Made by a program: the position numbers and the translations under genes. From contig NZ_CP119968.1 in assembly GCF_032163395.1 (NCBI RefSeq), positions 3,870,001 to 3,934,000 of the forward strand: 64,000 bases of DNA, written 5' to 3'. Position 1 is the first letter of the stretch. The number at the start of each line of letters is the position of its first letter. The notes under the pieces are model-generated. The model searched no databases, was not told where the DNA came from, and saw nothing but the letters and a program-made list of their open reading frames with translations. Shown here piece by piece: positions 56,721 through 64,000 of this stretch. The DNA comes from Gloeocapsopsis dulcis. GTDB taxonomy: Bacteria; Cyanobacteriota; Cyanobacteriia; Cyanobacteriales; Chroococcidiopsidaceae.

Positions 56721-57035
56721 CTATTTAACTGATACAGCATCAACATCAATGGTACTTGCTGTGGAACCTACATTCCCCTCATTGGTAGCTTGCTTGGGTT
56801 CTGTATCTGCTTTACGTGCTTTGACACCTTCAATCAGGATCTGAGAAATTTCTGCAACAAGTAGTGATATCAAAAAGACATCATCTATTTGTCCTACAAC
56901 TGGCAGAAAATCGGGTGCAACGTCAAACGGCAGCAAGAAATAAAATGCTGTTCCTAACACTACCCACCAACGGTATTTAGGGTTGCGTAGGAGATTCCGA
57001 TACCAGTTATAAACCGCTTGAATGCTAAAGTTCAT
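56721..57035 (-). CDS. YkvA/DUF1232 family membrane protein
   Basis: 104 residues. The core AFYFLLPFDVAPDFLPVVGQIDD matches DUF1232, a short segment with a hydrophobic stretch (about 24-47) and the PxDxxPD pattern. The last 30 residues are polar. Function unknown; members are small membrane-associated proteins. Single gene; start at ATG 57035. Confidence 0.82.
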   Translation of the reverse strand: MNFSIQAVYNWYRNLLRNPKYRWWVVLGTAFYFLLPFDVAPDFLPVVGQIDDVFLISLLVAEISQILIEGVKARKADTEPKQATNEGNVGSTASTIDVDAVSVK

Positions 57036-57462
57036 AGTTAATAAATTACCCTACAGTACTTTTATCGTGACAGACATCTCAGCAAACTTCTGGTAGAAAT
57101 AACCGTCTGCTTTTTGTTTGGAAAATTCTACTGGTAACTTTCCTTGATACCTCTCCAAAGATAGGTGTGGCTGAAATTGAAATAATTTGTTAGTTTCTAC
57201 AGTTAATTACCTTAAGCTCCTGGCAAGATTCTGCTAAAGAGCTAGCTGTCTGTATCACAATAAGGATGCAGCCGATGAGTTCCTTAATAAATAAACAATG
57301 TAAACTATGCTGTTGAAGAGAAATCAGCACTTGCTCGCAAATGGTTAATGTCTGTTAAGCAAGATGACGCGCAATTTACGCGTCGAGCATAACATATGAT
57401 TACGCAGCTTGTACAATGAGGTCTTTGCCAAAAAGTCTAGTGAACGGAGGCACGTAGGAACG
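57036..57462. other. Divergent intergenic region upstream of exbB
   Basis: About 427 bases between outward-reading genes. No ORF is supported. A short perfect inverted repeat occurs at 57366-57384 near the exbB end. Confidence 0.45.
57366..57384. promoter_or_regulatory. Inverted repeat GACGCG-N7-CGCGTC upstream of exbB
   Basis: Six bases on each side of a 7-base spacer form a perfect palindrome 78 bases before the GTG start of the exbB-type gene. It could be an operator or an RNA hairpin; nothing else in the window repeats it. Confidence 0.4.
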
Positions 57463-58203
57463 GTGGATGTCATAGAAATATTTAGAAACGGTGGACCAGC
57501 AATGCTACCATTGCTGGTACTCTCAATTTTGTCTTTAAGTGTGATTATTGAGCGCTTGTGGTTTTGGTTTAGAATTCTGAATCAAGAACGAGAAATTGTA
57601 AATCGCATCCTTTATGCAGCTCGCGATAATTGGGCAGGAGCTACACAGCTTGCTAAAAGAGCCACTGATCAACCTATAGGGCGGTTTCTTTATGCTCCAT
57701 TGCGTTTATCTAGACCTGATCCTGAACTCTTCCGATTAGCATTAGAAGCAACTGCTGAGGATGAATTAGCAGCAATGCGACAAGGAGAAAAAATCCTTGA
57801 AGCAGTTATTGCACTATCTCCCTTACTTGGTTTGTTGGGAACTGTATTAGGTTTGATCCAATCTTTGAGAAATATTCGTCTTGGCGATCTAGGAACAGCT
57901 TCTGCGGCGGGAGTAACGCTAGGAATTGGTGAAGCGCTGATTAGTACTGCAGCAGGTCTTGTTGTTGCAATTATTAGCCTAGCCTTCTATCGGTTGTTCC
58001 AAGCTTTTGTCGTCAACCAAGTTAAAGTTTTCCGTAGGGCAGGAAGTGAGTTGGAAGTTTTATATCGCCAGCATTGGGGTGACAATATACCTGATACTCA
58101 GAGCGCTACACCTCGGACAAACATTGTACAGCGAGATACAACTGAAACTTTCCGCATTCCACCACGTTCTGAGAAGAAAGGTCCAGATACATCGCCACTG
58201 TAA
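57463..58203 (+). CDS. exbB: ExbB/TolQ/MotA-type proton channel protein
   Basis: About 246 residues. GTG 57463 gives the usual short start ([20 protein letters not shown]) and has GTAGGAAC before it; a TTG at 57409 is an alternative. Three membrane segments: about 15-35, 115-140 ([19 protein letters not shown]), and 155-190. The typical residues near [12 protein letters not shown] line the proton path. With ExbD it uses the proton gradient to energise an outer-membrane or cell-envelope process. The exbD gene follows after a 234-base gap holding a repeat block. Confidence 0.88.
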   Translation: MDVIEIFRNGGPAMLPLLVLSILSLSVIIERLWFWFRILNQEREIVNRILYAARDNWAGATQLAKRATDQPIGRFLYAPLRLSRPDPELFRLALEATAEDELAAMRQGEKILEAVIALSPLLGLLGTVLGLIQSLRNIRLGDLGTASAAGVTLGIGEALISTAAGLVVAIISLAFYRLFQAFVVNQVKVFRRAGSELEVLYRQHWGDNIPDTQSATPRTNIVQRDTTETFRIPPRSEKKGPDTSPL

Positions 58204-58253
58204 GCTAAACAATGTCATTAGAAGATATGACCGCTGCGCAAAGTTATGAACAA

Positions 58254-58372
58254 TGAATTATGAGTTTAAGAGAGTCGTGAAGTGTTGAGCTTAAGAGAGT
58301 GATGAGTGTTGAGTTATTTTCTTCAATTCAAAACTCAAAACTCAAAACTTAAAATTCTTTAGGACTCAAAAC
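58254..58372. repeat. Dispersed short repeat, second block
   Basis: The sequence carries GAGTGATGAGTGTTGAG and CAATTCAAAACTCAAAACTC, which pair with each other and match the block at 54601-54710. It separates exbB from exbD, an odd place for a large hairpin inside a probable operon. Confidence 0.7.
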
Positions 58373-58437
58373 TTCCTCACACATTAACTTGCAAGTCAAC
58401 CTCAAAAAAACTCGTTGTTTGCTAATGTCAATTCAAC

Positions 58438-59004
58438 ATGAAAATTAATTTACATTCTCCAATTGAAGAAGTTCAGGTTCAAATTATTCCTCTGATTGAT
58501 GTCATTTTTTGTATCTTGACGTTTTTCTTGTTAGCTGCGTTGCAATTCACTCGGCAGCAAGCGATTAATGTAGACTTACCGAGAGCAACCACCGGTACGC
58601 CGCCGGAAATTCGCCAAACTCTGATCGTAACGTTGGATGGGATCGGGCAGACTTATGTAGAGCAAGATGCCGTATCGCGAGATGAACTAACGCAACGATT
58701 GCAAGCTTATCGCCAGGCGAATCCGGAAGGAATTATGGTATTAAATGCTTCACGTACTGCAAGTTACAATGAAGTGATTCAAGTACTCGATTTACTCCGA
58801 GCTGTCGGTGGCGATCGCGTGGCTTTAGCAACTCTACCAGGCGATACTAACCCAGGAGTGAGTCCTACTGTTCCTGTCGTTCCTGGAATTCCACCTTTAC
58901 CAGATCCACAGAATAATCTCAACGCTCCAATTCCTACAATTCCTCCTGCTCCTGCTCCTAATCAGTCTCCAATTTCTCCTACGGCAACACCTGCAGTTCC
59001 TTAA
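58438..59004 (+). CDS. exbD: ExbD/TolR-family protein
   Basis: 188 residues with one membrane helix (about 14-35: QIIPLIDVIFCILTFFLLAA) whose start carries the conserved Asp (LIDVIF), followed by a periplasmic domain (IVTLDGIGQTYVEQDAVSRD) and a Pro/Thr-rich tail of 45 residues. It partners ExbB in a proton-driven complex. No TonB gene is visible in the window. Start at ATG 58438. Confidence 0.9.
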   Translation: MKINLHSPIEEVQVQIIPLIDVIFCILTFFLLAALQFTRQQAINVDLPRATTGTPPEIRQTLIVTLDGIGQTYVEQDAVSRDELTQRLQAYRQANPEGIMVLNASRTASYNEVIQVLDLLRAVGGDRVALATLPGDTNPGVSPTVPVVPGIPPLPDPQNNLNAPIPTIPPAPAPNQSPISPTATPAVP

Positions 59005-59135
59005 TCAACAACAGGTAGTCACTAAAAACACTGATTTCTGCCAATTTATAGATGTATAACTTCTTTAACTTAAGTTACTTTATCTGGCAGCAATGAATAT
59101 TTGATAAATAACAATTTAAGCAGAGGATATAGTTT

Positions 59136-59495
59136 ATGTTGGTAGAGTTATTAATTGCATGGTTGGTAAGTGCATCGAGCTTATTACTTGTTACACAACT
59201 GCCCGTAGGAATAGAAGTTGATAGCACTCCTAAAGCATTCATTTCTGCTGCTGTTTTAGGCATTGTTGCAGCTGTAGTTAACCCCATATTAAAAGCCGTG
59301 TTTTTTATCCCTAATGTGGTGACATTTGGCTTATTGTCTGGTGTGTTCACTTTTATTATTGGTGCTATAAGCTTAGCACTAGCAGCTTCTTTAGTGAGCG
59401 GTTTTCGTTTACGTGCAGGAATTTGGAGCGCATTGATTGGAGCATTAGCACTTTCAGTTGTCAGCAACTTAATTTATGGTTTTGTTGCCCTGTAA
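59136..59495 (+). CDS. Phage-holin-family-like membrane protein
   Basis: 119 residues with four membrane segments: about 4-22, 34-52 (AFISAAVLGIVAAVVNPILK), 58-85 and 92-117. The pattern, with FFIPNVVTFGLLSGVFTFII, matches the small integral-membrane family annotated as phage holin family in cyanobacteria. A holin role is not implied. It precedes lysC tail-to-tail, with a terminator between. Start at ATG 59136. Confidence 0.8.
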   Translation: MLVELLIAWLVSASSLLLVTQLPVGIEVDSTPKAFISAAVLGIVAAVVNPILKAVFFIPNVVTFGLLSGVFTFIIGAISLALAASLVSGFRLRAGIWSALIGALALSVVSNLIYGFVAL

Positions 59496-59526
59496 AAAAC
59501 CCGTAAAAAATGAATAGTAATTTAGT

Positions 59527-59552
59527 AGCGGTTTACCTTTTAGGAAACCGCT
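59527..59552 (+). terminator. Intrinsic terminator between the holin-like gene and lysC
   Basis: AGCGGTTT and AAACCGCT pair in an 8 bp stem with a 10-base loop, followed by TTATTGTT. The genes on both sides converge, so it may serve both directions. Confidence 0.8.
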
Positions 59553-59608
59553 TTATTGTTAATGAGTAGCAAGGGCAGGTAAGATGCCTATTCCACTATC
59601 AGTTATGA

Positions 59609-61426
59609 TTATGCTGGCACTTGAATTTGTTGATCGCTACCGAGTTCAAAAGCTGTATGAATTGCTTTCAAAGCAAGAATGCCCTGTTCCTGGGCTACTA
59701 CACAGCTAATTTTGATTTCTGAAGTAGTAATCATTTGAATATTTATTTTGTGTTGAGCTAGTGCTTCAAACATCCGTGCAGCAACACCTGGTTGTCCCAC
59801 CATTCCTGCACCAACGATACTGACTTTAGCGATCGCACTATCAACGACAACTTCACCCCAACCACACTCTGCTGCAGCTTCTGCTAGCACTCGACGGGCT
59901 TCTTCGGCATCAATTTGAGCCACAGTAAAGGCAATATCGCGTTTGGGTACACCATCAACAACATGACAACGCTGTGACTGAATAATCATATCTACGCTGA
60001 TATTATGTTGCGCCAGAAGTCCAAATAATTTAGCTGCTGTTCCTGGGCGATCGTGGACTTGGCGAATTGCCAGTCGTGCTTGCTTGAGATCCAAAGCTAC
60101 ACCTCGCACAGGAGGTGATTTTTGATTTTGGATAGGTATATGTTCGTTTTTGCTCAGTGATTCTTGTCTATTAACTTCAAAAGTGCGACATAAAACGTCA
60201 ATGGCGCGATCGCAGTCTGCGGCATTAATGACACAGCTCACTTTGACTTCAGAGGTAGAAATCATCTGAATATTGATTCCTGCATCTGAAAGCGTAGCAA
60301 ACATCTGGGCAGCAACACCAGGACGCCCGATCATCCCTGCACCGACAATACTCACTTTGGCAATTTGTTGTTGCACCATGACTTCCGCTTCTTCTTGAGA
60401 GGCGTTTTGCGATCGCAAAACTGGAGCGATCGCCTGTGCTACAGCTTCTGCACGTTTGAGAATGGGTGTTGTTACAGTAAAGGCGATGTCGTTGGTGTTA
60501 CTTTCATGAATTGATTGAATAATTAAATCAACATCTAAATTTTGCCGAGCAATTTCTCCAAATAAGCGTGCTGCCACACCAGGGCGATCGGGGACGCGCA
60601 GTAAAGCAACTTTTGCTTGATCGGTGTCGTATTCTACGCCGTCTACTGGTTTGGTAATTTCTAAGCCAACAAGCGATCGCGACTGGGGTTGAGGAGAAAT
60701 CACTTTTGTGCCAAGTTCATCACTCCAGCTTGAGCGTACTACCAATTCAACACCGTAGTTTCGGGCAATTTCTACTGCACGCGGATGCAGAACTTTTGCA
60801 CCCAAGCTTGCGAGTTCTAGCATTTCATCGCTGGTAATTTCATTCATCAGCTGTGCTTCTGGCACGATACGGGGATCTGTTGTTAAAATTCCTGGGACAT
60901 CAGTGTAGATTTCACAACAAGTTGCTTTGAGTGCTGCTGCTAAAGCTACAGCAGAAGTATCTGAACCTCCACGTCCTAGAGTCGTAATTTCCCAGTCTGT
61001 GGTACTACTAATTCCTTGAAATCCAGCGACAACAACAACTTTGCGATCTTTGAGATACTTTTCAATTCGCTGGGAACTAATTTGTAAAATCCGAGCGCGA
61101 GTGTGTTCGGCTTCAGTTACAATTCCTACTTGTGCGCCAGTCAGCGAAACAGCGGGTTGTCCTAATTCTTGCAACGCCATACTGAGGAGAGCGATCGATA
61201 CTTGTTCGCCTGTAGAAAGCAGCATATCCATTTCACGGCGACAAGGATTCGGTGAAATAGCGTTGGCTAATTTGACCAGTCCATCGGTAGTTTTACCCAT
61301 TGCCGAAACAACAACTACCAGCGAGTTTCCTGCCTTCACTGTTTGCATCACGCGCTGAGCAACTGCTTGAATACGCTCAACGGAACCAACCGAGGTACCA
61401 CCGTATTTCTGGACAATTAGTGCCAT
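59609..61426 (-). CDS. lysC: Aspartate kinase with tandem ACT domains
   Basis: 605 residues. The kinase domain (1-245) begins [15 protein letters not shown] and has [18 protein letters not shown] and [14 protein letters not shown]. Four ACT domains follow in two pairs (about 265-430 and 440-600), each pair carrying KVSIVGAGM and [16 protein letters not shown]. The extended form is typical of cyanobacteria; most enzymes have one pair. It phosphorylates aspartate in the first step of Lys/Thr/Met synthesis and is feedback-regulated through the ACT domains. Start ATG 61426. Confidence 0.95.
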   Translation of the reverse strand: MALIVQKYGGTSVGSVERIQAVAQRVMQTVKAGNSLVVVVSAMGKTTDGLVKLANAISPNPCRREMDMLLSTGEQVSIALLSMALQELGQPAVSLTGAQVGIVTEAEHTRARILQISSQRIEKYLKDRKVVVVAGFQGISSTTDWEITTLGRGGSDTSAVALAAALKATCCEIYTDVPGILTTDPRIVPEAQLMNEITSDEMLELASLGAKVLHPRAVEIARNYGVELVVRSSWSDELGTKVISPQPQSRSLVGLEITKPVDGVEYDTDQAKVALLRVPDRPGVAARLFGEIARQNLDVDLIIQSIHESNTNDIAFTVTTPILKRAEAVAQAIAPVLRSQNASQEEAEVMVQQQIAKVSIVGAGMIGRPGVAAQMFATLSDAGINIQMISTSEVKVSCVINAADCDRAIDVLCRTFEVNRQESLSKNEHIPIQNQKSPPVRGVALDLKQARLAIRQVHDRPGTAAKLFGLLAQHNISVDMIIQSQRCHVVDGVPKRDIAFTVAQIDAEEARRVLAEAAAECGWGEVVVDSAIAKVSIVGAGMVGQPGVAARMFEALAQHKINIQMITTSEIKISCVVAQEQGILALKAIHTAFELGSDQQIQVPA

Positions 61427-61631
61427 AGTTCTATTCCATTTACCTGCCTAGCTCAAGTGCGAATAACTAAAGCTACCCCCTGTGCTGAACACAAAGCGGT
61501 ATTTCTACGTTAACCAGCTTAACTAACTTAGCAGACTGGGCGGGGGCGATCGCCCGTTCTGTTTACATTTTGTGTTTTAGTTTGTTTTTGCTATAACTAT
61601 CCTAAGTTATCAAAAACTTTGGTCTAAAACC

Positions 61632-61648
61632 CCGTCCTTCTAGGACGG
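61632..61648. other. Left-end hairpin of the IS element, possible terminator
   Basis: A perfect stem of 7 bp with loop TCT, followed by CTTTTCTT on the plus strand and by a T-run on the minus strand (downstream of tnpA). It is both a subterminal IS hairpin and a plausible transcription terminator. Confidence 0.65.
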
Positions 61649-61657
61649 CTTTTCTTG

Positions 61658-62041
61658 TTACCTAATGTATTGCTTAAGAATTTCAATCGGTGCGCCCCCA
61701 ACGGAACTAACAAAATAGCTAGGACTCCAGAGGGCATCTTTCCCATAGGGCTTAGGGAATCTTGCCTGACCATATTTACGGCTTGACACTCCTTTAAGAG
61801 CATTGACCATTTGTGATACAGAAAGCTTAGGCGGATGCTCAATCAATGTGTAGATATGGTCTGATTCTCCGTTAAATTCGAGAATTTGAAAATTCATTTT
61901 CTGAGCAACTGCGTTGAAGGACTTTTCAATTACCTCAAGACTTTCTGGGGTGAATACTGCTCTACGGTACTTAGTCACACAGACCAAGTGAAGCTTAAGA
62001 TCCGAAACACTATGTCTTTCTCTCCGAAATTGAGTTGTCAT
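61658..62041 (-). CDS. tnpA: IS200/IS605 transposase TnpA with degenerate active site
   Basis: 127 residues of the Y1 HUH transposase family, which cuts and joins single-stranded IS ends. Family features are LKLHLVCVTKYRRAVF near the start, DHIYTLIEHPPKLSVSQM, LWSPSYFVSSVGG and a final helix LKQYIR. Two key positions deviate: the HUH motif reads HIY (second His replaced by Tyr), and the gene stops at TAA just before the conserved Gln after the catalytic Tyr (the next codons would read QEKPS-like). Both deviations hit metal-ligand positions, so the enzyme is probably inactive. Confidence 0.85.
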   Translation of the reverse strand: MTTQFRRERHSVSDLKLHLVCVTKYRRAVFTPESLEVIEKSFNAVAQKMNFQILEFNGESDHIYTLIEHPPKLSVSQMVNALKGVSSRKYGQARFPKPYGKDALWSPSYFVSSVGGAPIEILKQYIR

Positions 62042-62092
62042 TTGTTGCAGACCAAGTTAAAATTGAGTAACAGACCAAGTCTAGCACAAGCC

Positions 62093-63349
62093 ATGAAAGC
62101 CAGATATCAGTATTGCTTCTATCCAACCGACCAACAGCAGCAGAGCTTAGCTCAGTTGTTTGGTTGCGTCCGTGTTGTATGGAACGATGCTTTAGCTTTC
62201 AGCAAGGTTAATAAATATCCTGGTTACAACAGTTTGGCTAAGTCTCTCACTTTGTCTAAAAAGACCGAGGGAAGGCAATGGCTGAACGATGTTTCGTCGG
62301 TTCCGTTGCAGCAATCTCTTAAGCAATTGGAGATAGCCTACAAAAACTATTTCGACTCTCTAAAAAGGAAGCGAAAGGACTTCGCCGTGAGCGCTCAACC
62401 GAACGGTAAAAAAGTGGGTCAACCTCGATTCAAGAAAAAGACTAATGCTCAGTCTGCAACGTTCACAAAAGCTGCATTCTCTATCAAAGACGGAAATGTG
62501 TATCTTGCAAAAATCGGCAACTTGAAACCGATCTGGTCTAGGGAACTGCCGTCAGAACCGAGTTCTGTTACGGTCATCAAAGATTGTGCTAATTGCTATT
62601 TTCTCAGTTTTGTTGTAGAAATTGAGCCGAATCAAATCGATGCGAAAAACCAAAGTATCGGAATTGATTTAGGAATCAAAACGTTTGCAACCATGAGCAA
62701 TGGAGAGAAAGTAGAAAGCCCAAACTACTCAAAACAAGATCGCAAAATACGTAAACTTCAGCGCAAGTTAGCACGTCAGCGAAAAGACTCAAAGCGCAGA
62801 AACAAAACTCGAATTCAGATTGCAAAACTACACAATCAAATTGTAGATACTCGCAAAGATTTCTTGCACAAGCTATCAACCAAAATCGTTAATGAGAATC
62901 AAACTATCGTTTTGGAAGATTTGAATGTGTCTGGAATGGTCAAGAATCGACGATTAGCGCGTTCGATTAGTTTGCAAGGTTGGAGAGAGTTTAGAACACT
63001 GTGTGAGGCTAAATCTGAAAAGTTAGGCAGAGAATTTCAAACCATCAATCGATGGGAACCAACAAGCCAGATTTGCTCAGATTGCGGGTTCCGATGGGGT
63101 AAGCTCGATTTGTCAATTCGCTCAGTACTTTGCTTAAATTGCGGAACTGAACAGGACAGAGACGAGAATGCAGCCCGAAATATAGAAGCGGTTGCTTTAC
63201 GGGAGGTTCCCTCCCGTAAGCATTTGCAACAAGAAATGGTCGGCACGGGGCATCGGCACGACCTTAAATGGACGGGGAGCGACCGTAAGACCTCTGCAGA
63301 GGCAAGTTACTGTGAGCCGCCAAGAATCACCGTGACTTCAGTCCGGTGA
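62093..63349 (+). CDS. tnpB: RNA-guided nuclease TnpB of the IS200/IS605 family
   Basis: 418 residues from ATG 62093 (the frame runs upstream to 61886 but that part lies across tnpA). The start MKARYQYCFYPTDQQQQSLA is typical of TnpB. The RuvC residues are intact: D in IGIDLGIKTFATMSNGE, E in IVLEDLNVSGM, D in EQDRDENAARNIEA. A zinc ribbon (CSDCGFRW, CLNCGTE) is complete. TnpB uses an RNA from the element end to cut DNA next to a short motif, which helps the IS persist. It is divergent from tnpA. All catalytic residues look functional. Confidence 0.93.
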   Translation: MKARYQYCFYPTDQQQQSLAQLFGCVRVVWNDALAFSKVNKYPGYNSLAKSLTLSKKTEGRQWLNDVSSVPLQQSLKQLEIAYKNYFDSLKRKRKDFAVSAQPNGKKVGQPRFKKKTNAQSATFTKAAFSIKDGNVYLAKIGNLKPIWSRELPSEPSSVTVIKDCANCYFLSFVVEIEPNQIDAKNQSIGIDLGIKTFATMSNGEKVESPNYSKQDRKIRKLQRKLARQRKDSKRRNKTRIQIAKLHNQIVDTRKDFLHKLSTKIVNENQTIVLEDLNVSGMVKNRRLARSISLQGWREFRTLCEAKSEKLGREFQTINRWEPTSQICSDCGFRWGKLDLSIRSVLCLNCGTEQDRDENAARNIEAVALREVPSRKHLQQEMVGTGHRHDLKWTGSDRKTSAEASYCEPPRITVTSVR

Positions 63350-63355
63350 GTATGT
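63230..63355 (+). ncRNA. Predicted omega-RNA region at the tnpB 3' end
   Basis: In IS200/IS605 elements the guide RNA comes from the tnpB 3' end and the right end of the element, with the guide in the flanking DNA. Here this region holds several GC-rich potential stems and the right-end hairpin. By position the guide would start near 63358. Inferred from family knowledge; limits are approximate. Confidence 0.4.
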
Positions 63356-63521
63356 CAAGAATTCCACTCAACACTCAAAGCTTGGCAGCTAAAGTCATAC
63401 TACAGTGTAGTAATAACAAGTTTAGTTCAATACCCTGTAATTAAATGACATAGTTCTCAATTGAATTGACTTTTTTGCTGTCAACTTTGGATAGCGATCG
63501 CCTTTCGTTGATTTATATTAA

Positions 63522-64000
63522 ATTTACCTTGCTACGCTCAATGGTACTAATGGCTTTGCTATTCAAGGTAGACTGACTTCGTCCGGCAGCGACTTTGGCT
63601 TTTCAGTCGGTGCTGCGGGAGATATCAATGGTAATGAGTTTGACGATTTCATGGTAGGTGCTCTTTTTGCTGACCCTAATGGTCGAAACGCTGCTGGAGA
63701 AAGTTATGTCATCTTTGGACGTGACTTTACCAACAAAGTCAACCGTCTTGGTACTCCTGGTGATGACTTGCTCATTGGTACTAATGGTAACGATATCTTG
63801 ATTGGTGGACTTGGCAACGATACTCTGCGTGCTGGTCGAGGTAGTGATGTCATTTACGGTGGCGCAGGTGATGATGTGCTGATCTTTGGTCCTTGGAACC
63901 GCCGCATGGATGGTGGTAGCGGTACGGATACTTTAGCGATTGAAATCAGCAATATGACGATGGATTTGACGGCGATACCTAAAAACCGAATCACTGGAAT
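63522..64000 (+). pseudogene. FG-GAP/RTX repeat protein fragment without a start
   Basis: From 63522 an open frame begins IYLATLNGTNGFAIQG, then DFGFSVGAAGDINGNEFDDFMVGALFAD (an FG-GAP/integrin-like repeat), GRDFTNKVNRL, and RTX calcium-binding nonapeptides GDDLLIGTNGNDILIGGLGND. A TAA lies just upstream and no start codon or signal precedes it, so the 5' part is missing. The gene runs past the window end. RTX proteins are type I secretion cargo. It begins 165 bases after the IS element, so loss of its 5' part may be linked to insertion or recombination there. Confidence 0.7.

Larger units (their letters stand above)
61600..63357. mobile_element. IS200/IS605-type insertion sequence
   Basis: The element contains a minus-strand tnpA and a divergent plus-strand tnpB. 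Near the left end, CCGTCCT/AGGACGG (61632-61648) forms a 7 bp hairpin with a 3-base loop. Near the right end, TCACCG/CGGTGA (63327-63349) forms a hairpin that includes the tnpB stop. Such subterminal hairpins are recognised by the Y1 transposase. Exact ends are not certain; I place them by the hairpins and by the TCAA-like end after the right one. No target duplication is expected. Confidence 0.85.

Noticed and set aside
1-64000. CRISPR array, tRNA or rRNA genes
   Set aside because: I saw no regularly spaced direct repeats and no sequence I could fold by eye into a tRNA or recognise as rRNA; a dedicated scan (for example tRNAscan-SE) would settle the tRNA question.

Overview
The window is chromosomal DNA of a cyanobacterium. 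Direct evidence is the photosystem II extrinsic protein PsbO, the NDH-1 subunit NdhH, a CP12-like protein, a SigF-type sigma factor and frequent copies of the HIP1 octamer GCGATCGC, including back-to-back copies inside hisS. A narrower assignment cannot be made from the sequence alone.

Positions 1-4954 are a decayed, rearranged border: a sulfotransferase gene broken by an in-frame TAG, an HNH fragment, a methyltransferase-fold protein, two near-identical tandem copies of a GT4 glycosyltransferase, a 45 bp piece of a third copy, and a remnant of an ABC-transporter gene trapped between the two copies. Positions 4932-14810 (minus strand) hold the most striking locus: fatty acyl-AMP ligase (FAAL), free acyl carrier protein, a CylC-like dimetal-carboxylate oxygenase/halogenase, and a one-module type I polyketide synthase (KS-AT-KR-ACP) ending in a thioester reductase. 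Positions 15481-19941 (minus) add a GT2, a polysaccharide pyruvyl transferase, an exostosin-like glycosyltransferase and an FkbM methyltransferase. Positions 20524-28051 (plus) carry a seven-repeat SBBP protein that looks like a type I secretion cargo, then a second biosynthetic block: UbiC/DUF98 chorismate lyase, an aryl/acyl-AMP ligase, a free carrier protein and an NRPS protein with C, PCP and TE domains but no A domain. Positions 28300-36512 encode a parvulin-like isomerase, a cyclic-nucleotide-domain ABC exporter with a degenerate C39 domain, an HlyD adaptor, a GT4 and a flavoprotein.

My working model (inference) is that a fatty acid is activated by the FAAL, modified on the ACP by the CylC-like enzyme, extended once with malonate, reduced to a 3-hydroxyacyl group and released reductively, while 4-hydroxybenzoate is made from chorismate and loaded on a separate carrier for joining by the C-PCP-TE protein. 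Glycosyltransferases and methyltransferases may decorate the product. The result would be a small, possibly chlorinated, aryl-lipid or glycolipid that I do not recognise as a known compound.

From 36592 to 61426 the window is mostly housekeeping: ndhH, an AraC-type regulator, a CP12-like gene, selO, a gyrase/topoisomerase IV A subunit, a response regulator, a hybrid histidine kinase coupled to a sensor-like partner, a GNAT fragment, a frameshifted methyltransferase, a GFA-family protein, hisS, a lipoprotein, sigF, psbO, pepA, an ExbB/ExbD pair, a holin-like membrane protein and lysC. From about 61600 to 63357 lies an IS200/IS605-type element with a degenerate TnpA and an intact TnpB. The last 480 bases encode a fragment of an FG-GAP/RTX repeat protein with no start, continuing past the window end.
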